NCBI GenBank assembly: GCA_937951615.1
Contig: CALFBH010000004.1
Location: 1-63,227 of the forward strand
Source of the DNA: an uncultured Saprospiraceae bacterium
GTDB taxonomy: Bacteria > Bacteroidota > Bacteroidia > Chitinophagales > Saprospiraceae
Reading direction: 5' to 3'
Length of the DNA stretch: 63,227 nucleotides
In this document: one piece after another, positions 1-8,561 of the stretch
Layout: every line of letters starts with the position of its first letter
How positions within the stretch are numbered: the first letter of the stretch is position 1
Notes under the pieces: generated by a model
What the model saw: the letters and a program-made list of their open reading frames with translations, nothing else
What the model was told of the DNA's origin: nothing
Database searches by the model: none
Translations under genes and position numbers: made by a program

Positions 1-241
1 TTGAAAACCAGTTATTTATAGTTTTTCAACTTGTTGAAAGTAGCCCCTCTTTTCGCAAGAGAGGGGTTGGGGTGAGTTGAATTGGCAATCGTAAGTAATT
101 GATTATTAGAGAAATAAAAACTTATGGGTAACCGTCAGGGTTCCAACCCACCGAAGAAAAAAGCAAGCAATTATATTGTATTTTATTATATAAAATGTCC
201 CGCAGCGCAGCGGTCTCGCTTCCCGCATCCCGCATCCCAAA
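1..241. repeat. Intergenic DNA with a C-rich inverted repeat
   Basis: I see no gene here. Around 40-75 a run of CCCCTCTT, a short loop and AAGAGAGGGG forms a hairpin followed by a GTTGGGGTGAG tail. This resembles the other C/G-rich dispersed hairpins of the window (for example at 2616 and 13160). The stretch 200-238 contains short tandem words of the type CCCGCATC. It lies downstream of the minus-strand glycosyltransferase gene, so the hairpin could act in its 3' untranslated region, but it lacks a clear T tract. Confidence 0.4.
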
Positions 242-916
242 CTAAATAAACTTAAACAACTTAGCCAGCATTTTAAAACCTGTCATAAGATTCTGTCCTT
301 TACTGAGGGTTTCTTTGGTATAAACAACGCGGATAGGAATTTCGGTATAAGTCGCTTTGAAGAGTCGGATATTGCGGATAAATTCGACACAAAATTCAAA
401 GCCATTGAAGTGTAGGCGGCATTTTTTGGCAAACTCGGCAGTGAAGGCTTTCATGCCCGACTGACTATCTGACACAGCGAGTCCGGTCAGGAAAAAAGTG
501 ATGACATTGGCAATCATGTTGTATACAATCCGAATAAAGGGGATTTGATTTTCTTTATTCAAAAAACGGCTGCCGATGACGACATCTACTTTTTGTGCTT
601 CCAGTTGATAGACCAGTTTTTCAATATCTTCAGGAAATTGCTGATGGTCGGCATCTATGGTGACAATAATTTTTGCCCCATCTTTTACGGCATATTCGAT
701 TCCAGTTTGTGTAGCAGCTCCAGGTCCGAGGTTGACCAAGTGACTCAATATAGTTACTAGCTTAAAAGATCGGGCGATTTTTTCTGTTTCATCTGTACTC
801 CCGTCATTGATTACGATGATGTTTCGATAGCCTAATTCCAAAGACTTCTCGATCACACGCCCAATACGGGGTGCCTCGTTTTTAGCCGGAATTACTATGT
901 AAACATGATCAAACAT
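242..916 (-). CDS. Family 2 glycosyltransferase (dolichyl/polyprenyl-phosphate sugar synthase-like)
   Basis: A 224-residue GT-A enzyme predicted to move a sugar from a nucleotide donor, probably onto a polyprenyl-phosphate carrier at the inner face of the cytoplasmic membrane. Visible motifs: an N-terminal PAKNEAPRIG nucleotide-binding segment (about 10-19), INDGSTDET (about 36-44), the metal-binding TIDADHQQFPED (about 87-98), and the DSQSGMKAF segment typical of dolichol-phosphate-mannose-synthase-like GT2 proteins. There is no C-terminal pair of membrane helices, so it is the short soluble or peripheral form. It is last in a minus-strand series behind two polytopic membrane proteins that could use lipid-linked sugars. 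Family assignment is firm; substrate is unknown. Confidence 0.9.
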   Translation of the reverse strand: MFDHVYIVIPAKNEAPRIGRVIEKSLELGYRNIIVINDGSTDETEKIARSFKLVTILSHLVNLGPGAATQTGIEYAVKDGAKIIVTIDADHQQFPEDIEKLVYQLEAQKVDVVIGSRFLNKENQIPFIRIVYNMIANVITFFLTGLAVSDSQSGMKAFTAEFAKKCRLHFNGFEFCVEFIRNIRLFKATYTEIPIRVVYTKETLSKGQNLMTGFKMLAKLFKFI

Positions 917-974
917 CTAATCTTTTAATTACTGTACTCTACAAAGTACGTATTTTTTTAATTTATTGCTCAAC

Positions 975-2543
975 TTATTTTACCTTATAAATCGCATAAG
1001 TCCCTGGATTATGGATATTCCCAAATACACCGTGTGTATAAATTGGATTCGGATCATCAGGTGGCGTTAGTGTTATGACGCGATCAGTCGCTAAAAGTTC
1101 TAACTTATCATTACCAAATAAAAATACCATAAAGCTCATAAACTTTCGTTGCAATGATTTTTCAGGTGTTTTATCAATACTTGGGGTATTCAAATCGACC
1201 AGAATATACCGATAACCTGAAGCTTTCAGGGCTTCCGCCAAACTTATTGGGTGTGGAATTTTTTGAATCAGGTTCTGAAAAAAGCCAAGTTGATTGTCCT
1301 GCAATACTCGTTTATCGTTTTTATAAATCAAATAAGGGAAAAAAGTCCCGACCCGATAAACCAGAGCATTCTCGTCTTCATTGATTTCTTCGAGGGCTTT
1401 CTCTGCACCCGGCAATAGGGTATTCACCACATCTTTTCTATCAAAAACACCTGTTTGGTATTTGACGGAAGGAATGTCGAAAAGTAGTTTCGCGCTATCT
1501 GGCGTCACGGGACGATGATTGCTGATCCGGTAAACATAGCCTATTACAATCCAAATCAATGCCGACGCTACAAACATGCCCAATGTACCTCTCCGAATCC
1601 ATGACTGCTGTCCATTATTGGTCAGGGCAGCGACCACAATTGCCAGTCCAAGTACCAGCATTAAATAGCCGTACCAGATAATTCCACAAGCCAGTATCAG
1701 CCAGATAAAACTGAATAAGTATAAAAAATTGATGATGGACTTTTTGTATTTATCCATCTGATGAAGCCTCTTTTGTAAAATAAAGAAAAACAAAACAAAT
1801 AAGCTCGCCAGTATAGGATAAGTTACATAATCTCGTTTCCCTGAAATATTTTCCATCCCACGATAAATGGGCATATAAATTTTGTGCAGTCCTTTATACA
1901 CTTTGGCACAAGTCACACTAACCGGATAATCTGAAAACTTCACCGCATTGATAAAAGTATCAATATTAGGTGGAATATTTTCGGCTTCAATTCCCCGTTT
2001 TACACTAAAAGAAGAAGAGGTAGAAATACTAAGCAACAAGATACTAAAAACCATAATGCTAAAACCATACAGTGGTCTTCTTACAAAACCAAGTAGGAAA
2101 ATAACTGGCAGAAACATAAAAATGAAATAACCAATATCGACAAAGCCACCTTGCATATTGGTGTTCATACTAATATCGTAAGGAATTGTTATGTATCGTT
2201 CTGCCAGTATGGGTTCGTAGCCCATATATCGTTGTATCTCTTCCCGAATTGGGGAACTTTTTATTGGGGCGTTTTTTTCAGCATCTTGTTTGGCTTTCTT
2301 TTTCTCCTGCGCTTGTTTTTGTTTGTTTTTTTGAGCTTTGTTCTGTCTTTGTTTTTTATTTTTCTGCTGTTTCCTTTTTTGTTGTTGTTTCTTTTTTTGT
2401 TGCTGTGTCTGCTCTGTTTTTTGCTGAAAAGACTCCGCATAGCTCGGCTGAGCTGCGGTGAATGTACCCAGCACCAGAAGACAGATAAGTCCTATTTTGA
2501 AAATAATATGTTTTGAAAATTTAATCATGTTTCTAAAGTACAT
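975..2543 (-). CDS. Membrane protein resembling the C-terminal half of a polytopic glycosyltransferase
   Basis: 522 residues. A signal or anchor helix (about 10-35) is followed by an extreme Lys/Gln tract (about 40-92), then about seven hydrophobic helices and a soluble C-terminal region of about 150 residues containing GYRYILVDLNTP. Such a periplasmic C-terminal region is usual in ArnT/PMT-like sugar transferases. No catalytic N-terminal half is present here; the gene upstream on the same strand (2749-4386) ends exactly where that half would end and also has a basic tail. I infer that the two are halves of one split enzyme. An internal ATG at 2528 is an equally good start. Specific function is unassigned. 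Confidence 0.7.
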   Translation of the reverse strand: MYFRNMIKFSKHIIFKIGLICLLVLGTFTAAQPSYAESFQQKTEQTQQQKKKQQQKRKQQKNKKQRQNKAQKNKQKQAQEKKKAKQDAEKNAPIKSSPIREEIQRYMGYEPILAERYITIPYDISMNTNMQGGFVDIGYFIFMFLPVIFLLGFVRRPLYGFSIMVFSILLLSISTSSSFSVKRGIEAENIPPNIDTFINAVKFSDYPVSVTCAKVYKGLHKIYMPIYRGMENISGKRDYVTYPILASLFVLFFFILQKRLHQMDKYKKSIINFLYLFSFIWLILACGIIWYGYLMLVLGLAIVVAALTNNGQQSWIRRGTLGMFVASALIWIVIGYVYRISNHRPVTPDSAKLLFDIPSVKYQTGVFDRKDVVNTLLPGAEKALEEINEDENALVYRVGTFFPYLIYKNDKRVLQDNQLGFFQNLIQKIPHPISLAEALKASGYRYILVDLNTPSIDKTPEKSLQRKFMSFMVFLFGNDKLELLATDRVITLTPPDDPNPIYTHGVFGNIHNPGTYAIYKVK

Positions 2544-2615
2544 CAGGGGTTAATTACGAATTACGAATCTTTTAATTACGAATAACACTAGTTACTTAAC
2601 AGCCAGTCATCAATC

Positions 2616-2700
2616 CCCAGTTTGCCTCTCCTAACCTCTCCTTCCTTCGGTGGAGAGGGACTTCGCCTGCGGCTGTCTTGCTTCGCCGACAACCTGGGCT
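2616..2700. repeat. Dispersed repeat family D, copy 1
   Basis: The segment contains CTCTCCTTCCTTCGGTGGAG with AGGGACTTCGCCTGCGG and a tail ending in ACAACCTGGG. The reverse complement of a nearly identical block is found at 10086-10184. CTCTCC...GGAGAG forms a hairpin. It occupies most of the gap between the two genes that look like halves of one glycosyltransferase. Confidence 0.75.
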
Positions 2701-2748
2701 TTTGCTTTTAATCACTTAACAGCCAGCATCCAATTACCAATACACCAA

Positions 2749-4386
2749 TCACTTCCCCTTCTTCTGTCTCCGCTGCCTTTTCTCTTTCGCTCTCATACGT
2801 TCCCATTTTTTCTCAAATGTTGTCACATTAGCTTTTGGAGCTTGTGTTTTGCCATACATTAGCCCTCTTGTTGAAAGTTCCCCTCCTGTTTCCATATAAT
2901 TTTTAGTCAGCCAGGGCAGCACGGGCAATAGGAAAAAACAGCCATACAAAACACTCAGCCGCATGGGATGCCAAAACCGGTGTTTTTCTTTTCTGGCACT
3001 CCATATAAAAAGTAGTACGCCCAATACCAACATCGTCCACATAAAAGCTTCTGCGCCGAGGTGAAACTGACGAAGCTTTGGTATATCATCTAGTCTGAAC
3101 AAAAGTACAGCAAATGTACTCAGACAAAAAACCGCCAGAAAAGCTACCCGCCCGCTATATACAAACCAAATTGCCCCAGCTACTGAAAAGAAAGCAATCA
3201 GTGCCGTTAATTTGACCCCCAAGGCAAAACCCGTAAACAAGCCCAGCAAAATAACATATCGTCGAGATACTTCGACAGCACGTTCTTCTCCCGAAGCCAG
3301 GTATTTCCACCATTCTACCAATAGAATCACAATCACCAGCATGATGAACAATAATCCTAAATCTATTTTCAAATCAAGATATGACTGATGACTGATTGTA
3401 GGCAATAAGTAGAACAACAAAACGCATAATAAGGAATAATTGACATTGATTTTTAGCCAATCGCGGCACAAATAATACAAAGCAAAAATACTCAAAAAAC
3501 CACCAACCGACGATAATGCCATCGCGACTTCAGTTTTTTCAAATAAAATAAACCCTAAGGCCATAAATAATGACCAGTTGTAGGGCTGATGTCCTTTGAC
3601 CAATCCCGAATAATCATTAACCAGCGAAGAAAGATTGAGATATAGTGATACAGAATCCCAGCCTTTTGGCATAGGAATAATCAACTGGATAAAATTGAGA
3701 CTGACCACAATAAGCAAAACATAGAAGCTCAATGCGCCCAGCCAATTCAGTCGAAAATCAAGTGGAATGGGTTCAAACAAAGTATTCCAGATAAACCGGA
3801 AAGATACTTTTCGGGTGATTAAAATAATCAGCAACATCAAAGGCAATAAAATATACCATTTCAACAAAGCAAAAAGCCCCAGACCAAACATAAGGAATAC
3901 CCAGACCATAATGCCTGTCCCCAATGCCAGTATCGGGCGTGCTGATTCTCCCATTCTGAACCTGAATGTTCCAAGCGTATACATGCCCATTGCATAACAG
4001 GACAAAAGGACAAAGTAGGTATACAACCCAATTTTGAAAATATTGATGACAAGATGCAGAAAATCGAAAGGAATCGGCAAACCAATATTCATTACTTTCC
4101 GCTGAAACATATATACACTCAACATAATAACCAGCGTACTCAGTAAAAATACACTCAACCCATTGAACCAGGGATAGCGATTTAATGATCGCGCTTGTAT
4201 CTTATTATGATAAAACCACCACATAGCTCCTCCCAGCAATATCAGCAACACGGTCAAGTCTGTATATTGAAAAAACTTGATTGCCAATAAATATTGAAGG
4301 TGATTTTGCCAATAATCCATAAATGTGAAGCCTATCCACAAAAAGATAAAAATGGCAAGAATACTTTTATAAATTTTTTCCCACAT
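2749..4386 (-). CDS. Polytopic membrane glycosyltransferase-like protein (N-terminal half)
   Basis: 545 residues with roughly a dozen hydrophobic helices starting at about residue 8. The layout is that of GT-C enzymes, which use polyprenyl-phosphate sugars on the periplasmic face. The fold is inferred from topology and from the motif PWLTKNYMETGG near 483-494, which resembles the PW..KN....G segment of such enzymes. The protein ends in a strongly basic tail (KKWERMRAKEKRQRRQKKGK) instead of the usual soluble domain, which is found in the next gene (975-2543). An aspartate-rich acceptor motif is not obvious. It is probably cotranscribed with 975 and 242 and serves surface-glycan assembly. Confidence 0.75.
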   Translation of the reverse strand: MWEKIYKSILAIFIFLWIGFTFMDYWQNHLQYLLAIKFFQYTDLTVLLILLGGAMWWFYHNKIQARSLNRYPWFNGLSVFLLSTLVIMLSVYMFQRKVMNIGLPIPFDFLHLVINIFKIGLYTYFVLLSCYAMGMYTLGTFRFRMGESARPILALGTGIMVWVFLMFGLGLFALLKWYILLPLMLLIILITRKVSFRFIWNTLFEPIPLDFRLNWLGALSFYVLLIVVSLNFIQLIIPMPKGWDSVSLYLNLSSLVNDYSGLVKGHQPYNWSLFMALGFILFEKTEVAMALSSVGGFLSIFALYYLCRDWLKINVNYSLLCVLLFYLLPTISHQSYLDLKIDLGLLFIMLVIVILLVEWWKYLASGEERAVEVSRRYVILLGLFTGFALGVKLTALIAFFSVAGAIWFVYSGRVAFLAVFCLSTFAVLLFRLDDIPKLRQFHLGAEAFMWTMLVLGVLLFIWSARKEKHRFWHPMRLSVLYGCFFLLPVLPWLTKNYMETGGELSTRGLMYGKTQAPKANVTTFEKKWERMRAKEKRQRRQKKGK

Positions 4387-4626
4387 TCAGGTCGTACAAT
4401 GTTATAATAAAGGGCAAATATCGAAAAAACTTTGCGGGTTTTATCTTTTAATTAATGAATTGCGCTTCTTCCAGTGAAAACACGCTAAAAAATTTTACTT
4501 TTGAGGCCTGTGTTTACGTCAGTATAAGACGAGTTCGACAGAAGATAGACACTTTAAAACAAGGTGTCTAAGAAAAAATTATGCGTAACAGTGGCTTCAC
4601 AGTCTATTTTATTCGTCTAACAAATT

Positions 4627-5016
4627 ATGCAACTGGAAATATACCAATGGGTCGTTCCGATAATTGGCTTGTTCTTTATTATAAGAACAACGCGGCAGTA
4701 CGCTGGCAAAAAGCGTAGTATCCGCAATGCTGTTGTATGGGTGGTTTTCTGGTTTGCGGTGATGCTACTCGCTGTCATACCCAATCAAATTTCTTTTAAA
4801 ATTGCCAACATTTTTGGCATTAAAAGCAATGTAAATGCGATTATATTTGCGGCATTGGGTGCGCTCTTTGTTTTTGTCTTTTACTTATCGTCTACCATAG
4901 AACGACTCGAAGGGCAAATCACCGATCTTGTCCGAAGAATAGCACTTGAACGTCAGGAAGTAGATCGACTGAATCAGCAACTGCGGAAGCAAACGGAGAA
5001 AGAAACTGAGGATTGA
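4627..5016 (+). CDS. DUF2304-family small membrane protein
   Basis: 129 residues: three hydrophobic segments (about 8-20, 33-51, 66-87) followed by a charged C-terminal helix (about 90-129) with heptad-like spacing. The pattern, including a WVVFW stretch in helix two and an FxLSSTIERLEG-like exit from helix three, matches DUF2304 proteins. These commonly sit next to glycosyltransferases and are thought to help membrane association of polysaccharide enzymes; their biochemical role is unknown. The GT4 gene lies 107 bp downstream on the same strand. Confidence 0.7.
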   Translation: MQLEIYQWVVPIIGLFFIIRTTRQYAGKKRSIRNAVVWVVFWFAVMLLAVIPNQISFKIANIFGIKSNVNAIIFAALGALFVFVFYLSSTIERLEGQITDLVRRIALERQEVDRLNQQLRKQTEKETED

Positions 5017-5029
5017 GTGGATTATAGCA

Positions 5030-5122
5030 ATTGAGTGGATTGCCTAACTCTCCAATATCCCAATCACCAGTTACCAATACACCAGTTCCCAATTACCAAT
5101 TACCAATACACACCAGTAAAAA
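5030..5122. repeat. Degenerate tandem tract ACCAATTACCAAT/CACCAG
   Basis: The gap before the GT4 gene is made almost wholly of variants of the words CCAATTA, CCAGTTA and ACCAATACACCAG. Related tracts on either strand lie at about 2715-2748, 9955-10075 and 15340-15418. It runs to the start codon, so it forms the leader of the GT4 mRNA. Confidence 0.6.
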
Positions 5123-6253
5123 ATGCGCATCCTTTTTGTTCTTGAAAATTTTTATCCGAATATCGGAGGCGTAGAAACGCTGTTCAAGAGCCTTACGGAG
5201 CGATTGGCTGCCGAAGGACACGACATACTGGTCATCACCACTCGCCTAACTCCTGATATGCCTGCCGAAGAAAACATCAATGGCGTAAAAATCAGACGAT
5301 ACCCTTTTATCAATCGTTATACCTTTACTTTATTCGCCGTTTTTCCGATTATGCGGCATATTCGCAACTACGATATTATCCATACGACTTCCTATAATGC
5401 AGGTTTGCCCTCCTACATAGCCGCCAAATTATTTCGCAAAAAAATCATTATTACCTTCCATGAGGTTTGGGGAAAATTATGGTTTAAATTACCTTATATG
5501 GGGAAAATTGCGAAAAGAGGACACCATCTCTTTGAGCAAATGCTGACCAAATTTAAATATGATAAGTTTGTCGCCGTTTCGCACAGTACCGCCGATAGTC
5601 TACGCGAAAATGGAGTAGCCGAACACCGAATTGCCACAATATATAATGGACTCGATTATAAAAAATCAGCTCCTTTTGATAGAGATGAACTGAAAAAAAA
5701 TAATGATCAGCCATTCGTTTACACCTATTATGGTCGGCTCGGTATTTCAAAGGGTTTGGATATTTTGCTGGATGCTGCTGCTATTATAAAACAGAAAAAC
5801 CTGAACACACAGCTAAAAATCATTATTCCTACCACACCCAAATCACTTTTTAAAATAATTTTAAATACTATAAAAACACTAGATCTTGAAGAACACATAA
5901 TACTTAAACACAATCTATCTTATGACCAGTTAATTTCAGAATTAAAAACATCGGACTGTGTAGTCATCCCTTCCTATAGCGAAGGCTTTTGTTATGTAGC
6001 CGTAGAAAGTATCGCTTTTGGTATTCCAATTATCTCATCAAACAAGAAAGCTTTAAAAGAAGTTACTTCAGGCACTTATATAAAAATTCCAGAACTGAGT
6101 GCATTGCATCTCTCGGAAGCGATTGAAAAAGCCCAAAAAGGACAATGGGAAAAAACTCCGATCAAAAAATTCCGCCTCACTGAAACTGTAGATAATTACC
6201 TCTCCTTATATAAGTCTATCTCTGTGACAACAAGAACTAATATTCCAAAATAA
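5123..6253 (+). CDS. Family 4 glycosyltransferase (GT-B fold)
   Basis: 376 residues. The N-terminal Rossmann half has the acceptor loop FYPNIGGVETLFKSL (about 11-25). The C-terminal half has the donor-site motif PSYSEGFCYVAVESIAFG with the E-x7-E pair typical of retaining GT4 enzymes. It is predicted to be a cytoplasmic enzyme extending a lipid-linked surface glycan. The donor sugar cannot be read from the sequence. It follows DUF2304 and faces the GT2/GT-C genes across a divergent intergenic region, which suggests a shared surface-polysaccharide function. Length is normal and the ATG at 5123 gives the expected N-terminal strand MRILFVLENF. Confidence 0.9.
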   Translation: MRILFVLENFYPNIGGVETLFKSLTERLAAEGHDILVITTRLTPDMPAEENINGVKIRRYPFINRYTFTLFAVFPIMRHIRNYDIIHTTSYNAGLPSYIAAKLFRKKIIITFHEVWGKLWFKLPYMGKIAKRGHHLFEQMLTKFKYDKFVAVSHSTADSLRENGVAEHRIATIYNGLDYKKSAPFDRDELKKNNDQPFVYTYYGRLGISKGLDILLDAAAIIKQKNLNTQLKIIIPTTPKSLFKIILNTIKTLDLEEHIILKHNLSYDQLISELKTSDCVVIPSYSEGFCYVAVESIAFGIPIISSNKKALKEVTSGTYIKIPELSALHLSEAIEKAQKGQWEKTPIKKFRLTETVDNYLSLYKSISVTTRTNIPK

Positions 6254-6265
6254 GCGTTTATTATG

Positions 6266-6273
6266 TATCTTTG
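6266..6273 (+). promoter_or_regulatory. Bacteroidota -7 element TATCTTTG
   Basis: TATCTTTG fits the Bacteroidota -7 consensus TAnnTTTG and lies 16 bp before the ATG at 6290. No good TTTG is seen about 20 bp upstream, so the -33 element is weak or absent. If used, it separates the downstream gene from the GT4 gene and gives a very short leader. Confidence 0.45.
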
Positions 6274-6289
6274 CAACAAATTCTAAATC

Positions 6290-6817
6290 ATGGACAAAAA
6301 AGAAGGTTTGAAAGACCAAATATCAGATAAAAAGGAAGAAATACAAGAACGTATTTCCGACAAAAAAGAAGCGATACAGGAACGTATCTCAGATACTAAA
6401 GAGGACATGCAAGAAAAGGCTTCCAGTTTTTTCAAAAAACTAAAAAGAGGTTTTTTCATTTTATTAGGCATTGCATTACTCTTGGGTATTATTGCTGGCG
6501 CATTTGTTCTTTTCTACAATTTCAGCACTGGAGATCGGGCTGGCACATTGGTCAAAATCAGTAAAAAAGGCTACGTTTTCAAAACCTATGAAGGGCAACT
6601 CAGTATCGGCAGCCTGAGCAGTGACGGTGGTGGAATAGGTACAGATATATGGGAATTTACAGTACCCCGAGGCAACGAAAAAGTACTAGAAGACCTCAAT
6701 AGTGCTATAGAGAAAGGTCATCGAGTCAAACTTACATACAATGAAAAACTTTATCAGTTTTCCATACTCGGCGATACCAAATACTTCATCAAAGAAGTAG
6801 AAATTGTAGAAGATTAA
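6290..6817 (+). CDS. Membrane-anchored protein with N-terminal coiled-coil repeats
   Basis: 175 residues. The N-terminus holds three near-identical 11-residue units of the form (D/E)xISDKKEEIQER (about 8-42), which should form a charged cytoplasmic helix or coiled coil. One membrane helix (about 54-77) follows, then a small extracytoplasmic domain of about 95 residues with GTLVKISKKGYVFKTYEGQL and a TDIWEFTV motif. Proteins with this C-terminal domain are common in Bacteroidota but have no established role. The gene has its own -7 element and terminator and so looks monocistronic. Confidence 0.75.
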   Translation: MDKKEGLKDQISDKKEEIQERISDKKEAIQERISDTKEDMQEKASSFFKKLKRGFFILLGIALLLGIIAGAFVLFYNFSTGDRAGTLVKISKKGYVFKTYEGQLSIGSLSSDGGGIGTDIWEFTVPRGNEKVLEDLNSAIEKGHRVKLTYNEKLYQFSILGDTKYFIKEVEIVED

Positions 6818-6837
6818 ACATTAATTTAAAAATATAC

Positions 6838-6871
6838 AGCCCGGTCGAGCCACACTCTACCGGGCTTTTTT
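6838..6871 (+). terminator. Rho-independent terminator
   Basis: AGCCCGGT pairs with ACCGGGCT across a 13-base loop and is followed by six T. It lies 21 bp after the stop of the coiled-coil membrane protein gene. Confidence 0.85.
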
Positions 6872-7041
6872 CATAGACTTTATTCTGAAGTGTTTTGGAT
6901 AAGGATGGAAATAAAGATTTTTTTGCTAACCGAGGCGGTGAAATACGCGCTATGCCTTAGCATAGTAAGTGTTTCGCCAACGAAGGGTAGCGGAAAAAGA
7001 TTATTTAGCTCCATGCAAAATATTTCAGAATAAAGTCTAAT
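6872..7041. repeat. Inverted-repeat element, family E copy 1 (hisS leader)
   Basis: The left end ATAGACTTTATTCTGAAG and the right end CTTCAGAATAAAGTCTAAT-like sequence (here TTTCAGAATAAAGTCTAAT) are inverted copies about 170 bp apart. The right 43 bp, beginning GATTATTTAGCTCCAT, recurs at 30641-30683 with two differences. The element ends 12 bp before the hisS ATG and so is part of, or bounds, the hisS leader. Confidence 0.75.
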
Positions 7042-7052
7042 ATCAACAAAAC

Positions 7053-8384
7053 ATGAAACCATCAATACCAAAAGGCACACGCGACTTTGGTCCAGTCCAG
7101 GTCAATCGCCGCAATTTCATTTTCAATACCCTTCGCAAAGTATTTGTAAAATACGGCTATCAGCCTATCGAAACCCCAGTGATGGAAAACCTTTCCACCC
7201 TTACGGGCAAATATGGGGAAGAAGGCGACCAGTTATTATTCAAAATACTCAACTCCGGCGATTTTTTGCGCAAAGCAAAAGATATGGACGACTATAAAAA
7301 ACTGACTTTTCAAATTGCTGAAAAAGGGCTACGTTATGACCTCACCGTTCCCTTTGCTCGCTATGTAGCGATGAATCAAAACGACATTGCTTTCCCTTTC
7401 AAACGCTATCAAATCCAACCCGTCTGGCGAGCAGACCGCCCACAGCGCGGACGTTATCGCGAATTTTATCAGTGTGATGTAGATGTCGTCGGCAGCGAAT
7501 CGCTCATCAATGAAGTTGAACTAGTTCAGATATATGATGAAGGTTTTACCAATCTCGGTATTGATGTTACTATAAAAATTAATAATCGAAAAATTCTAGA
7601 TGGCATTGCAGAAGCCGCTGGTATTACCGACAAAATGATGGACATGACCGTCGCTATTGATAAATTGGATAAAATTGGTATTCAAGGCGTGCGGGACGAA
7701 ATGGCTAAAAAAGATATTCCTGCCACGGCTATTGAAAAAATAGAAAAGATACTGTCATGTAAAAAGATGTGGGAACTCGAATCATTTTTAAGTTATACGG
7801 AATCTGGGAAAAAGGGGCTTCTGGAACTTGGTAATGTATTTAATTATCTTGATAAAGTAAACCTAAACAATGAAGTGGTCTTCGATATTACACTGGCGCG
7901 GGGACTAAGTTATTACACTGGCACCATTTACGAAGTAAAAGCAAAAGGCATAGAAATGGGCAGCATAGGCGGCGGCGGTCGTTATGATGACCTCACGGGT
8001 ATGTTTGGGCTCAAAGGCGTCTCCGGCGTAGGTGTATCCTTTGGCGCAGCCCGAATTTATGACGTCTTATCTGAGTTGGATCGTTTCCCAGACAGCAGTG
8101 CTGAAAATATCAAAGTTCTCTTTGTGACTTTCGATGAAACCACCCGCGATTATGCTTTTGATTGCTTACAAAATGTCCGTGCAGCAGGCATCAACGCCGA
8201 GCTATATCCCGAACCTGTAAAGATGAAAAAGCAGATGAAATACGCCAATGCCCGCAAGGTGCCTTATGTAGCTGTTATTGGTAGCAATGAGATGGAAGCT
8301 GGCTCTGTGGCTTTGAAGAATATGGAGACGGGTGAACAAAGCTTAATCTCCATTGATGATTTAATAGAAAAGCTAAGAAATTAG
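7053..8384 (+). CDS. hisS: Histidyl-tRNA synthetase
   Basis: 443 residues, a class II aminoacyl-tRNA synthetase charging tRNA-His in the cytoplasm. Motif 1 region near the start (GTRDFGP, then YQPIETPVME); motif 2 in QPVWRADRPQRGRYREFYQ (about 127-146); the histidine-specific segment ARGLSYYTGTIYE (about 285-297); motif 3 GGGGRYDDLTGMFG (about 307-320); C-terminal anticodon-binding domain from about 350. No truncation is seen. The start MKPSIPKGTRDFGP is typical. The leader is formed by a dispersed inverted-repeat element (6872-7041), unusual for an essential gene. Confidence 0.97.
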   Translation: MKPSIPKGTRDFGPVQVNRRNFIFNTLRKVFVKYGYQPIETPVMENLSTLTGKYGEEGDQLLFKILNSGDFLRKAKDMDDYKKLTFQIAEKGLRYDLTVPFARYVAMNQNDIAFPFKRYQIQPVWRADRPQRGRYREFYQCDVDVVGSESLINEVELVQIYDEGFTNLGIDVTIKINNRKILDGIAEAAGITDKMMDMTVAIDKLDKIGIQGVRDEMAKKDIPATAIEKIEKILSCKKMWELESFLSYTESGKKGLLELGNVFNYLDKVNLNNEVVFDITLARGLSYYTGTIYEVKAKGIEMGSIGGGGRYDDLTGMFGLKGVSGVGVSFGAARIYDVLSELDRFPDSSAENIKVLFVTFDETTRDYAFDCLQNVRAAGINAELYPEPVKMKKQMKYANARKVPYVAVIGSNEMEAGSVALKNMETGEQSLISIDDLIEKLRN

Positions 8385-8469
8385 TGCCTTCGACAATCAG
8401 GCAAGTCGCAAGAAATAAATAGCTTTGTTGAAATATACTTTTTTCGTAGCTTCGCTTTTGGCCTAATAA

Positions 8470-8535
8470 CCCGTACAGACGGTTTTAACCGTCTCAAGGA
8501 CACGGCACTTGATGGCTAAAGTCGTCATTACGGGA
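8470..8535. repeat. Nested inverted repeat, family B copy 1
   Basis: Outer arms CCCGTA and TACGGG enclose AGACGGTTTTAACCGTCT, a hairpin, and GGCTAAAGTCGTC. The last word is shared with the large element at 23701-23883 and marks both as one family. It lies between hisS and the M28 peptidase gene and has no coding potential. Confidence 0.65.
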
Positions 8536-8561
8536 CAACTTAAATTTAAAAATATTTTCCA

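Noticed and set aside
2151-2516. Open frame of 121 residues on the plus strand, rich in F and L
   Set aside because: It is the antisense of the Lys/Gln tract (TTTTTG codon patterns) of the minus-strand membrane protein and has no family features.
5553-5913. Minus-strand open frames inside the GT4 gene
   Set aside because: The GT4 frame has clear donor and acceptor motifs, so these are shadows.
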